Translations under genes and position numbers: made by a program | DNA from: CAYQTO01 sp964420455 | Lineage (GTDB): Bacteria > Sumerlaeota > Sumerlaeia > SLMS01 | Assembly: GCA_964420455.1 (NCBI GenBank) | Contig: CAYQTO010000185.1 | Coordinates: forward strand, 1 to 6,123 | Reading direction: 5' to 3' | Length of the DNA stretch: 6,123 bases | Part shown: in pieces, positions 1 through 6,123 of the stretch | Numbering within the stretch: position 1 is the stretch's first letter | How the letters are laid out: every line of letters begins with the position of its first letter | Notes under the pieces: model-generated | What the model was told of the DNA's origin: nothing | Databases searched by the model: none | The model's input: only the letters and a program-made list of their open reading frames with translations

Positions 1-1
1 T

Positions 2-208
2 ACCATCCTCCAGGACCACGAGATCATTCTGTACAACACGGACCTCGACGAGGACCTGGTGTGGGGGATTGGCCTCACGCCGAGCCACGACATGAACGAG
101 GCGATTCTGGGGGCGATGGAAAGCCACGGGCAGCGGTGCAAGATCGTGGCGCTCCCGGAAGGCCCCTTTGGCATCGGCGAGATCGTCGGCGGGACGAACT
201 CGCGCTAG
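2..208 (+). CDS. LarA-like nickel-dependent lactate racemase family protein, C-terminal fragment
   Basis: Partial gene entering from the left; 68 codons are visible before the TAG stop at 206-208. The reading frame has D-x-D-E-D-L, then G-I-G-L-T-P, then a helix rich in E-A-I-L-G-A-M, then K-I-V-A-L-P-E-G-P. This order resembles the C-terminal Rossmann-like end of LarA/DUF2088 proteins, where a residue run ending in 'GLTPA' and a run ending in a 'VIPDGPY'-like strand close the protein. LarA enzymes racemise lactate or other 2-hydroxy acids in the cytoplasm using a nickel-pincer nucleotide cofactor. The catalytic histidines and the cofactor-bearing lysine would lie upstream of the window, so neither activity nor substrate can be judged here. 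The last codons overlap a possible hairpin at 177-203. The gene is convergent with ileS, 27 bases away. Family assignment rests on recognition of a short tail and is moderate; no lar cofactor-synthesis gene is visible. Confidence 0.6.
   Translation, partial: TILQDHEIILYNTDLDEDLVWGIGLTPSHDMNEAILGAMESHGQRCKIVALPEGPFGIGEIVGGTNSR
177..203. terminator. Interrupted inverted repeat at the larA-like/ileS convergence, possible T-less terminator
   Basis: GCGAG (177-181) and TCGTC (183-187) pair with GACGA (193-197) and CTCGC (199-203) around a GGCGG loop, giving ten pairs with a single A/A mismatch. The hairpin sits in the last codons of the left gene and 33 bases beyond the ileS stop on the other strand, where a bidirectional terminator would be expected. 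No T-run follows on either strand, so it is not a classical intrinsic terminator, and the pairing could be a by-product of GC-rich coding sequence. Confidence 0.3.
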
Positions 209-235
209 CCACTCCCCCGCCGCGCCCCCCCTCCC

Positions 236-3200
236 TCAGGAGGCGGGCACGACCCTGTTCAGGCTGGCGGTCACCGGCGCGCCATCGATCTCGAAGGTAC
301 GCCCCCCTTCGCCGTTCGACGAGTCGTCCACGACGTCTATACGCGTCGCCAGGGTCTCCTCGCCGATCCAATCGCGGTGCTTTTCCACCGCGGCGCGCAC
401 ATCCTCCGAACTCGTCGCAAGCGCCAGTTCGATGCGGTCCGTATAGTCGAGTGCGGTTTCCTTGCGGAGGACCTGGACGGCGCGGATGACCTCGCGCGCG
501 ACGCCCTCCGACAGGAGCTCCGGATCGATGTCGGTCGTCAGGATGACAATGAGGTTGCCGGCGGTTGCGACCCCGCTGTGGGTGTCCGCCGCGGTGTACT
601 CCACTGTATACTCATCGCGTTCGATGGTGTGGCCGGCGACCTCCGCGCGCCCGTCCTCCAGCACCGTCACCCGTCCCTCCCGCATGGCTCCCATCACGTC
701 CTTGAAGGCCTTGCCGAGCTTTGGCCCCAGGACCTTTGACACCGGCTTGTAGACGGGACGGACGACCTCCTCTGGGTGTGCCAGCGCCTCCACCTCTTTG
801 ACGTTCATTTCAGTACGAAGTTCGTCCGCGTAGTCCTGCAGAAGTTCCGGGGCTACCCCCGCGACTCCAACGTGGCGGAGCGGTTGCCGGTTCTTGATGT
901 TGTGCTGCTCGCGGATCTGTCGACCGAGGAAGATGATCTTCTGGACGGTCTCGACGTTGACAACGAGGCCGTGGCCCTTGTTGTCCGCGCGTCGAGCGGG
1001 CCAGTCCTGCAGGTGCACCGACTCCCCGTCGCCGGTGAGACCGCGATAAATCTGCTCGGACATGAACGGGGTGAAGGGCGCGGAGATGAGCGACAACTCG
1101 ACGAGGGCGGTGTAAAGGACGGCGTAGGCGGCGTCCTTGCTCTCGGTCGCCTCGCCGGACCAGAAGCGCCGCCGGCTAAGCCGGATGTACCAGTTGTTGA
1201 GCTGGTCGATAAAGGTGATCAGCGCCTCGTAGGCGGCAACGATGTCGTAGGCCTCCATGGCGCTGTCGAGTTCCGCCTTCACGTCCTCGAGCTTGGCAAG
1301 AAGGTATCGATCGGTATGGTTGTAGGGGGCCGGATGAAAGTCCGAGATAGGCCCGGCAGGGGGTGTCCATCCGTCTATATTGCCATACGTGGCGAAGAAG
1401 TGAAACGCGTTCCAGAAGGGGATCATGATGGAACGCATCGCCTCCTCGACGTCGCGCTCCTTGAAACAGAGGTTTCCGCCCCGGACGACGGGCGAGGACA
1501 GAAGGGCGATCCGCAGCGAGTCGGACCCGTACTTGCCGACGACCTCCATCGGGTCGGGGTAATTCTTGAGGCGCTTGGACATCTTGCGCCCGTCGGCCGC
1601 CAGCACCACTCCGTGACAGATGCAATTGGTGAAGGGGCGGTCCTCGAAGAGCGCCGCCGACAGGACCACGAGCGTATAGAACCACCCTCGGGTCTGGGCG
1701 ATGTACTCCACGATGAAGTCAGCGGGGAAGTTCTTCTCGAACCAGTCCTTGTTCTCGAAGGGGTAGTGGACCTGGGCGTAGGGCATGGACCCTGACTCGA
1801 ACCAGCAGTCGAGGACCTCCGGGACGCGGCGAAAGGTCCCGCCCGCGGGCGAGGGGAAGGCGACCTGGTCGATGGCGGGGCGATGGAGGTCGGTGACGGT
1901 CTGGCCCCACTTTTCAGAGAGTTCCGCGACGCTGGAGGGGACATAGAGCTCGCCCGACTTGTCGCATCGCCAGACGGGGATCGGCGCGCCCCAAAACCGG
2001 CTCCGGGAAATCGCCCAGTCCCGGGCGTTCGACAACCAGTCGCCAAAACGTCCGTCCCGTATATGCGCCGGCACCCAGTTGATCTTCTGGTTCGACGCCA
2101 GCATCTTCTCTTTGATCGCGAGGACGTTCACGTACCAGGTGGGTACCGTCTTGTAGATAAGCGGGGTGTCGTCGCGCCAGCAGTGGGGGTAGTTGTGCTC
2201 GATCGTCTCCTGACGGACGAGTTTGCCGTCCTCCTTGAGTCTGCGGATGACGCCTTTGTTGGCGTCGTGAACGTTTTCGCCGGTGAAGTCGCGAACGGCG
2301 GAGCTGAAGCGCCCCTCGCTGTCGACGGGGTTGGGCCGCGGGAGCCCCTTGGTTCGTCCGACTTCGTAGTCCTCCTCGCCGAAGGCCGGCGCGAGGTGGA
2401 CGATGCCAGTGCCGTCCTCGGTCGAGACGAAGTCCGCGGTGACGACGCGAAAGGCCCCCTCTGCGCGCAGGTCCGCAAAGTAGTCAAAGAGGGGTTCGTA
2501 GGACCGCTCGGCGAGTTGCGCGCCCTTCACCCGCCCGACCACTTCTCCCCCACCGAACTCGCGCTGGTAGGCATCGAGGCGTTCGGCCGCCAGCCAGTAG
2601 GAGCCCGAATCGTCACGGACGCAGACGTATTCGACATCAGGTCCCACCGCAAGGCCGGTGTTGCTTGGGAGGGTCCAGGGCGTGGTCGTCCATGCGAGGA
2701 AATACTCGGGGGCCTCGCCATCGGACCCAAGGACGCGAAAGCGAACGGTGACCGAGGGATCCTGGCGCGAGCGGAAGCTGTCGTCGAGCCGCGCCTCGAA
2801 GTTCGAAAGCGGCGTCTGGCAGCGGTAGCAGTACGGGACGACCTTGTCGCCCTCGTAGATCAGTCCCTTGTCGTAGAGCCGCCAGAACACATGGAGGACC
2901 GACTCCATGTAGTCGAGGTCCATGGTCTTGTAATCACGGTCGAAGTCGACCCACCGTCCGAGGCGGGTGATGATCTCCTCCCACTCCTTCGTATATCGCG
3001 TGACCGCACCGGCGCACCTGGCGTTGAACGTATCGATGCCATATTGCTCGATCTCCTGCTTGCCGTTGATGCCGATCTCGCGCTCGATTTCGTTCTCGAT
3101 CGGCAGGCCGTGGCAGTCCCACCCAAAGCGCCGGTCCACGCGCTTGCCCTTCATTGTGTGATACCGTGGGACCGTGTCCTTGATATAGCTGGTCAGGATG

Positions 3201-3382
3201 TGGCCGTAGTGGGGCAGGCCAGTAGCGAAGGGGGGGCCGTCATAGAAAACGTAGTCGGGGGCACCCTGCGCCTCGCGGCGGCGGATCGACTCGCGAAAGG
3301 TGTCGTTCACCTTCCAGTAGTCGAGGACCTCCGTCTCGAAGTTCGTAAAGCTGACCTGCGGCGTAGTCTTGGGAAACGGCAT
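236..3382 (-). CDS. ileS: Isoleucine--tRNA ligase, type 2 (eukaryote-like) IleRS
   Basis: Cytoplasmic class I synthetase that charges tRNA-Ile with isoleucine and hydrolyses mischarged valine. Complete: 1048 residues from ATG 3382, or 1053 from an in-frame GTG at 3397, which is the numbering used here. Order: HIGH-type motif H-Y-G-H at 63-66 within P-P-F-A-T-G; GWDCHGLPIE at 92-101; C-x2-C at 190/193; editing domain with T-T-T-P-W-T from 237 and GTGIVH at 329-334, including His334 and Asp343, the usual editing residues; KMSKR at 605-609 followed by LKNYPDP; anticodon-binding helices from about 696; and a long C-terminal region resembling the DUF5915 end of type 2 enzymes. The second metal-site segment reads C406-W-R-D-D instead of C-x2-C, as in eukaryote-like enzymes. 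I prefer ATG 3382 because AGGTGA (3399-3394) precedes it by 11 bases and because the protein then begins MPFPKTTPQVSF, as homologues typically do. The GTG has no purine-rich site before it. Type 2 enzymes are generally less sensitive to mupirocin. Confidence 0.97.
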   Translation of the reverse strand: MPFPKTTPQVSFTNFETEVLDYWKVNDTFRESIRRREAQGAPDYVFYDGPPFATGLPHYGHILTSYIKDTVPRYHTMKGKRVDRRFGWDCHGLPIENEIEREIGINGKQEIEQYGIDTFNARCAGAVTRYTKEWEEIITRLGRWVDFDRDYKTMDLDYMESVLHVFWRLYDKGLIYEGDKVVPYCYRCQTPLSNFEARLDDSFRSRQDPSVTVRFRVLGSDGEAPEYFLAWTTTPWTLPSNTGLAVGPDVEYVCVRDDSGSYWLAAERLDAYQREFGGGEVVGRVKGAQLAERSYEPLFDYFADLRAEGAFRVVTADFVSTEDGTGIVHLAPAFGEEDYEVGRTKGLPRPNPVDSEGRFSSAVRDFTGENVHDANKGVIRRLKEDGKLVRQETIEHNYPHCWRDDTPLIYKTVPTWYVNVLAIKEKMLASNQKINWVPAHIRDGRFGDWLSNARDWAISRSRFWGAPIPVWRCDKSGELYVPSSVAELSEKWGQTVTDLHRPAIDQVAFPSPAGGTFRRVPEVLDCWFESGSMPYAQVHYPFENKDWFEKNFPADFIVEYIAQTRGWFYTLVVLSAALFEDRPFTNCICHGVVLAADGRKMSKRLKNYPDPMEVVGKYGSDSLRIALLSSPVVRGGNLCFKERDVEEAMRSIMIPFWNAFHFFATYGNIDGWTPPAGPISDFHPAPYNHTDRYLLAKLEDVKAELDSAMEAYDIVAAYEALITFIDQLNNWYIRLSRRRFWSGEATESKDAAYAVLYTALVELSLISAPFTPFMSEQIYRGLTGDGESVHLQDWPARRADNKGHGLVVNVETVQKIIFLGRQIREQHNIKNRQPLRHVGVAGVAPELLQDYADELRTEMNVKEVEALAHPEEVVRPVYKPVSKVLGPKLGKAFKDVMGAMREGRVTVLEDGRAEVAGHTIERDEYTVEYTAADTHSGVATAGNLIVILTTDIDPELLSEGVAREVIRAVQVLRKETALDYTDRIELALATSSEDVRAAVEKHRDWIGEETLATRIDVVDDSSNGEGGRTFEIDGAPVTASLNRVVPAS

Positions 3383-3393
3383 GGAATCGTCGG

Positions 3394-3399
3394 TCACCT
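3394..3399 (-). promoter_or_regulatory. Candidate ribosome binding site deciding the ileS start
   Basis: On the minus strand the bases read AGGTGA, a six-base match to the AAGGAGGTGA complement of the 16S rRNA tail. It ends 11 bases before the ATG at 3382, a rather long spacing. The same bases contain the alternative GTG start (3397-3395), so ribosome binding here would favour the ATG and argue against the GTG. Confidence 0.4.
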
Positions 3400-3412
3400 G
3401 GGGGAACTGGGG

Positions 3413-3437
3413 CCGCGGAAATCTGTTAATGCCGCGG
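3413..3437. repeat. CCGCGG inverted pair in the ileS leader
   Basis: CCGCGG at 3413-3418 recurs at 3432-3437 after 13 A/T-richer bases. As each copy is itself palindromic, the pair can form a six-pair stem with a 13-base loop in the ileS mRNA leader, or act as two half-sites on about the same DNA face (19-base centre spacing). In GC-rich DNA a six-base match of this kind may be chance. Function unknown. Confidence 0.35.
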
Positions 3438-3515
3438 GGGAAATGACACTGGAAACCGGGGAAAATCGCGTCAACGGGGAAGCCCGGTGGCAGGGGCGGG
3501 AGTCTCCGGCAGCGC

Positions 3516-3543
3516 TTGACTCAAGGCGCGGGATCGGCATCTT
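3516..3543 (+). promoter_or_regulatory. Weak sigma-70-like promoter candidate for the molybdenum hydroxylase operon
   Basis: TTGACT (3516-3521) matches the -35 consensus at five of six positions. With a 16-base spacer the -10 would be CATCTT (3538-3543), only three of six. It would place the transcript start about 25 bases before the ATG at 3574, leaving room for the AAGGGG ribosome binding site. Position is sensible, but the -10 is poor and the organism's promoter consensus is unknown. Confidence 0.25.
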
Positions 3544-3561
3544 TCAGCAATCGCTTTAGGC

Positions 3562-3567
3562 AAGGGG
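3562..3567 (+). promoter_or_regulatory. Ribosome binding site of the [2Fe-2S] subunit gene
   Basis: AAGGGG lies about six bases before the ATG at 3574. It is the only purine-rich site near the start and fixes the start that includes the whole Tat signal. Confidence 0.6.
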
Positions 3568-3573
3568 ACGGCA

Positions 3574-4224
3574 ATGCCCAATAATGACGAGAGGAAACCC
3601 CCGGAATCCGGTTGGTCGACGAGTCGGCGCAGCTTCCTGAAAGGAATGGGATTTGCCGCGGGTGCGGTCACCCTACTCCCCCACGGCGGCCACGCGCCAG
3701 CTCAGGACGCAGTGGAGCCCGCCACTCCGGGACTCCGCAAGCTGGGCCGGGGCCCCGTGCGCATGCGGCTGCGGGTGAACGGCGAGACCCGCGAGGTCAC
3801 CGCGGAGCCCCGCGCCACCCTCCTTGATGTCCTCCGCGAAAAGTTGGACCTGACCGGTGCCAAGGAAATCTGCGACCGGGGCGCCTGCGGCGGGTGCACC
3901 GTGCTGGCCGATGGGGAGGCGGTCGCCAGTTGTATGATGCTCGCCGCCGACGCGGAAGGAGCAGAAATCACGACCATCGAAGGGCTCGCCGCCGATCCCC
4001 GCTTCGCCCGCCTCTTCCAAGCCTACTACGAGAACGACGGCGCCCAGTGCGGGTATTGCATCCCCGGTTTCGTGGTCCGCTCCGCGGAGGTCCTCGACGC
4101 GACGGCCAACCTGTCTCTCGACCAGTGGAAGGAGGCGCTGGCGGGCAACATCTGCCGCTGCGGAACGTATACCAAGATCTTCGACTCGGTGATGGCCGCG
4201 GCCGCAAAGGGAGGCACTCCGTGA
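3574..4224 (+). CDS. Tat-exported [2Fe-2S] subunit of a xanthine dehydrogenase-family molybdenum hydroxylase
   Basis: Small electron-transfer subunit of 216 residues. It carries electrons from the Mo centre of the partner subunit through two [2Fe-2S] clusters. Residues 16-26 (TSRRSFLKGMG) form a twin-arginine motif, followed by a short hydrophobic stretch (27-35) and a possible cleavage site after A-P-A (41-43), so it is made for export as a folded protein. The ferredoxin-like domain (about 62-140) has Cys100, Cys105, Cys108 and Cys120. The helical C-terminal domain has Q158-C159-G-Y-C162 and C194-R-C196, the second cluster site; the Gln before Cys159 normally contacts the molybdopterin. All eight cysteines are present. 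Length beyond the usual ~155-170 residues is explained by the signal. The domain order matches PaoA (YagT) and IorA-type proteins. The stop overlaps the start of the catalytic subunit gene by four bases. Exact enzyme and substrate cannot be named. Confidence 0.93.
   Translation: MPNNDERKPPESGWSTSRRSFLKGMGFAAGAVTLLPHGGHAPAQDAVEPATPGLRKLGRGPVRMRLRVNGETREVTAEPRATLLDVLREKLDLTGAKEICDRGACGGCTVLADGEAVASCMMLAADAEGAEITTIEGLAADPRFARLFQAYYENDGAQCGYCIPGFVVRSAEVLDATANLSLDQWKEALAGNICRCGTYTKIFDSVMAAAAKGGTP
4207..4214 (+). promoter_or_regulatory. Strong internal ribosome binding site for the catalytic subunit
   Basis: AAGGGAGG lies inside the last codons of the small-subunit gene, six bases before the GTG at 4221. 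This near-consensus site supports the GTG start, and with the GTGA overlap suggests translational coupling of the two subunits. Confidence 0.75.
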
Positions 4225-6123
4225 GGCCCGTCGACAACAACGTCGCGCTCGAGAACGAGCTCCCCCGCCCGGACATCGAACAGAAGGTCACCGGATCCGC
4301 GAAGTACGCCGCCGACCGGTTCCCGGGAAGCGTCCTCTTTGCGAAGTATATACGGTTTCCCTACGGCCGTGGCCGGGTCCGGCGGGCGAATGTGGAGGCC
4401 GCCCGCGCCGTCCCCGGTGTTCATGAAGTCGAGTTTAACGAAGACAAGAACGCCCGATACGCCGGCGACATCCTCGGCCATGTGGTCGCGGACAGCCGCG
4501 ACGCCATCGAGGACGCCATCGAGGCGCTCGCGATCGACTTCGCCATGGATGCGCCCGATGTGAAGCCGGACATGTTCTACGACGGCGTGCCGGAGGTCGA
4601 CAGCGAGCGGGAGATGCTGCTGGAGCAACTCTACGATTCAGCCGCCCACGTGGTCGAGGCGACCTACACAACACAGGTGCAGACGCACACCTGCCTCGAA
4701 CCTCATGGCTCGCTCGTGGACCACCGGGGCAATTCACTCGAGGCGTGGACCAGCACCCAGGCGGTGATGGGTTGTGCCGAGCAGTTCCGCGAGGCGTCCG
4801 GCCTCAAGGGCTCGAACGTCACCGTCCACACGGAGTTCATGGGCGGTGGCTTCGGGAGCAAGTTCAGCATCGGCGCGGAGGGCCGGCTCGCCGCCGACGT
4901 CAGCGGGCGCTTCAAGCGCCCCTGCCGCGTGGTGCTCGACCGTCGCGAGGAGCACGCCGATGGGGGAAACCGGCCGGGGTCGATCCAGTACATGAAGCTC
5001 GCCGTGAACGACCGTGGCAAGATCACCGGCGGCCGGATTCATTGCGTCAGCACGGTCGGCTATACGGGCGGCCGCGGCGGCGTCCGTAATCCCAACTACT
5101 ATGATTTCGGCGAGGTCGTCCGGACGGAGGGCGAGATCGCCCTCAACGGCGGGCTGCCGATGGCGTTCCGCGCACCGGGCTACCCGCAAGGCAGCTTCGC
5201 CTTCGAATCCATGCTGGACGAACTGGCGGCGAAGGCCGGGATGGACCCGTTGGAGTTTCGCAAGGTGAACGAGACATCGGACCGGCGCCGGCGCCAGTTC
5301 GACTGGGGTGCGGAACTGATCGGCTGGTCCGAGCGGCGGCCGGACGGCTCGCGGCCCGGGCGGGTCAAGCGGGGCCACGGCTGCGGCGCCTCCTCCTGGG
5401 GCAACTCCAAGGGGCGCTGCTCCGTGGAGATCGACGTCTTCCGCACCGGCGAGGTCGAAGTCCGCGTTGGCATCCAGGACATCGGGACCGGCGCCACCGC
5501 CATGGTGGCGGACATTGTTGCGGATCACCTCCACCTCCCGCGCGAAATGGTGACTGCAAAGCTGGGCAACAGCGATTACCCCCCCGGCCCCGCGAGTGGC
5601 GGATCGGTGACCTCCCGCTTCACCGCCCCGGCCCTCCGCGACGCCGCCCAGAACGCGATCGAGGAGGTGAAGAAGTATGCCGCCGCCGAGTTCGCCACCC
5701 TTCCCCGCAGCGTCGTCTATGAGAACGGCAGCTTCCGCATGCCGTCGAACCCCATGACGAATTTTGCCTGGGCGGGCGTGGCCAAGCTGTTTGCCGACGA
5801 CAAGATCACCGTCCAGGGATCGTTCAACGATGATTACTGGGGGAATGGCTCGTCGGACGGTGTCCAGTTCGCCACCGTGGATGTGGATACCGAGACGGGG
5901 ATCGTGCTGGTGCGCAAGGTGGTGGCGATTCAGGCGTGCGGCCGACCGGCGAACCGCCTCACCTGCGAGAACCAGGTCTACGGCGGCGTCATTCAGGGAA
6001 TCAGCTACGCGCTCTTCGAGGATCGTGTGCTCGACGGCCCGACCGGTGGGCATGTGAACACCGACATGTTGTTCTACAAGATCGCGGGATCGAAGGACGT
6101 CCCCGAGATCGTCGCCGTGCTGG
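4221..6123 (+). CDS. Molybdopterin-binding catalytic subunit of a xanthine dehydrogenase/aldehyde oxidoreductase-family enzyme, 3'-truncated by the window
   Basis: Large subunit that hydroxylates an aldehyde or N-heterocycle at a Mo-molybdopterin centre. 634 codons are open and in frame; about 100-150 residues are probably missing at the right edge, including the region with the family's catalytic Glu. Residues 1-105 form the a/b-hammerhead domain (KVTGSAKYAAD at 22-32). Mo-binding motifs follow in order: H156-T-C-L-E160-P, with Glu160 at a known substrate-contact position; GGGFGSK at 208-214; AFRAPGYPQG at 316-324, with Arg317; QDIGTG at 419-424; GPASGGS at 456-462; and C573-G-R-P-A-N, then QVYGGVIQG at 585-593. 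No signal peptide or membrane segment is seen at the N-terminus, so export would be by hitch-hiking with the Tat-bearing small subunit. The segment between the hammerhead strand E-V-E-F and R-Y-A-G-D is very short. GTG start chosen from the strong ribosome binding site. A FAD-subunit gene is not present upstream. Substrate unknown. Confidence 0.95.
   Translation, partial: MRPVDNNVALENELPRPDIEQKVTGSAKYAADRFPGSVLFAKYIRFPYGRGRVRRANVEAARAVPGVHEVEFNEDKNARYAGDILGHVVADSRDAIEDAIEALAIDFAMDAPDVKPDMFYDGVPEVDSEREMLLEQLYDSAAHVVEATYTTQVQTHTCLEPHGSLVDHRGNSLEAWTSTQAVMGCAEQFREASGLKGSNVTVHTEFMGGGFGSKFSIGAEGRLAADVSGRFKRPCRVVLDRREEHADGGNRPGSIQYMKLAVNDRGKITGGRIHCVSTVGYTGGRGGVRNPNYYDFGEVVRTEGEIALNGGLPMAFRAPGYPQGSFAFESMLDELAAKAGMDPLEFRKVNETSDRRRRQFDWGAELIGWSERRPDGSRPGRVKRGHGCGASSWGNSKGRCSVEIDVFRTGEVEVRVGIQDIGTGATAMVADIVADHLHLPREMVTAKLGNSDYPPGPASGGSVTSRFTAPALRDAAQNAIEEVKKYAAAEFATLPRSVVYENGSFRMPSNPMTNFAWAGVAKLFADDKITVQGSFNDDYWGNGSSDGVQFATVDVDTETGIVLVRKVVAIQACGRPANRLTCENQVYGGVIQGISYALFEDRVLDGPTGGHVNTDMLFYKIAGSKDVPEIVAVL
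4500..4523 (+). repeat. Perfect 12-base tandem duplication inside the large-subunit gene
   Basis: GACGCCATCGAG occurs twice head to tail (4500-4511, 4512-4523), encoding D-A-I-E twice at residues 94-101, in the helix after the hammerhead strand. Homologues usually have an A/E-rich helix here, so the repeat keeps frame and helix pattern. It may be a recent slippage duplication. Confidence 0.6.

Larger units (their letters stand above)
3400..3573. promoter_or_regulatory. Divergent intergenic region between ileS and the molybdenum hydroxylase operon
   Basis: About 175 bases separate the two divergent starts, and both upstream regions must lie here. Two TTGAC-type boxes point away from each other: TTGACG on the minus strand (3474-3469) and TTGACT on the plus strand (3516-3521). 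Neither has a convincing -10 partner. A CCGCGG pair (3413-3418 and 3432-3437) can form a hairpin in the ileS leader. I see no T-box, tRNA-like structure or riboswitch, and no coding sequence I would support. The stretch is too short for a complex control region. Confidence 0.5.

Noticed and set aside
61..489. 142-codon + strand frame spanning the larA-like end and the ileS end
   Set aside because: It crosses two better-supported coding ends in another frame and its product is Arg/Pro/Ser-rich low-complexity sequence.
776..1795. Second long open frame (339 codons) on the + strand, antisense to ileS
   Set aside because: It is in the same antisense register as the 1883-3559 frame and has similar low-information composition, so it is a codon-bias shadow of ileS.
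3446..3474. Possible ileS promoter on the minus strand: TTGACG (3474-3469) with CAGTGT 17 bases on
   Set aside because: The -35-like box is good, but the -10 matches only two of six consensus bases, so I describe it only within the intergenic region.
1883..3559. Long open frame (558 codons) on the + strand, antisense to ileS
   Set aside because: It lies opposite the well-supported synthetase and runs past its start. Its translation has no recognisable domain and is rich in V, A, D and R, as is usual for antisense frames of GC-rich genes. No ribosome binding site was evident.
3398..3573. T-box or other aminoacyl-tRNA-sensing leader before ileS
   Set aside because: I see no T-box sequence, specifier loop or terminator/antiterminator pair, and the space is too short for a usual T-box.
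4734..6053. 439-codon open frame on the - strand, opposite the Mo subunit gene
   Set aside because: The + strand frame carries every Mo-binding motif of the family in order. The reverse frame is His/Ala/Val/Arg-rich without family signals and is explained by high GC at third positions.
1..6123. tRNA or rRNA genes, CRISPR arrays, insertion sequences, attachment sites
   Set aside because: No cloverleaf with a GTTCGA-like arm, no spaced direct repeats, no terminal inverted repeats and no transposase or integrase motifs were seen. Nearly all of the sequence is accounted for by the four genes.

Overview
The window is GC-rich bacterial DNA (roughly 60-65% G+C by eye) with tightly packed genes, Shine-Dalgarno-like sites, one twin-arginine (Tat) signal and a bacterial four-base stop/start overlap. 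The phylum cannot be fixed from 6 kb. The isoleucyl-tRNA synthetase is the long 'type 2' (eukaryote-like) form, found in scattered bacterial lineages. Lactate-racemase-like and exported molybdenum hydroxylase genes would suit an environmental heterotroph, but that is inference.

Layout: (1) 2-208, + strand: the C-terminal end of a LarA-like (nickel-dependent lactate racemase superfamily) protein that enters from the left. (2) 236-3382, - strand: a complete ileS, convergent with gene 1 and separated from it by only 27 bases. An interrupted hairpin lies over the junction. (3) 3383-3573: a divergent intergenic region holding the upstream regions of ileS and of the right-hand operon. (4) 3574-4224 and 4221-6123 (runs off the right edge), + strand: a two-gene operon for a xanthine dehydrogenase/aldehyde oxidoreductase-family molybdenum hydroxylase. 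It consists of a Tat-signal-bearing [2Fe-2S] subunit followed, with a 4-base overlap, by the molybdopterin-binding catalytic subunit.

How the genes work together: the two right-hand genes almost certainly make one enzyme. Substrate oxidised at the Mo centre of the large subunit passes electrons to the two [2Fe-2S] clusters of the small subunit. Only the small subunit carries an export signal, so the folded complex is probably carried across the membrane together and works outside the cytoplasm. No FAD-subunit gene lies between the two; it may be downstream, or the enzyme may lack FAD. The substrate is unknown. ileS is a housekeeping gene with no evident functional link to its neighbours, and neither has the larA-like gene.

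I found no clear undescribed system, CRISPR array, tRNA, rRNA or mobile element. The points most worth a second look are the type 2 IleRS, the export and architecture of the Mo hydroxylase, and a shortened N-terminal segment in its large subunit.
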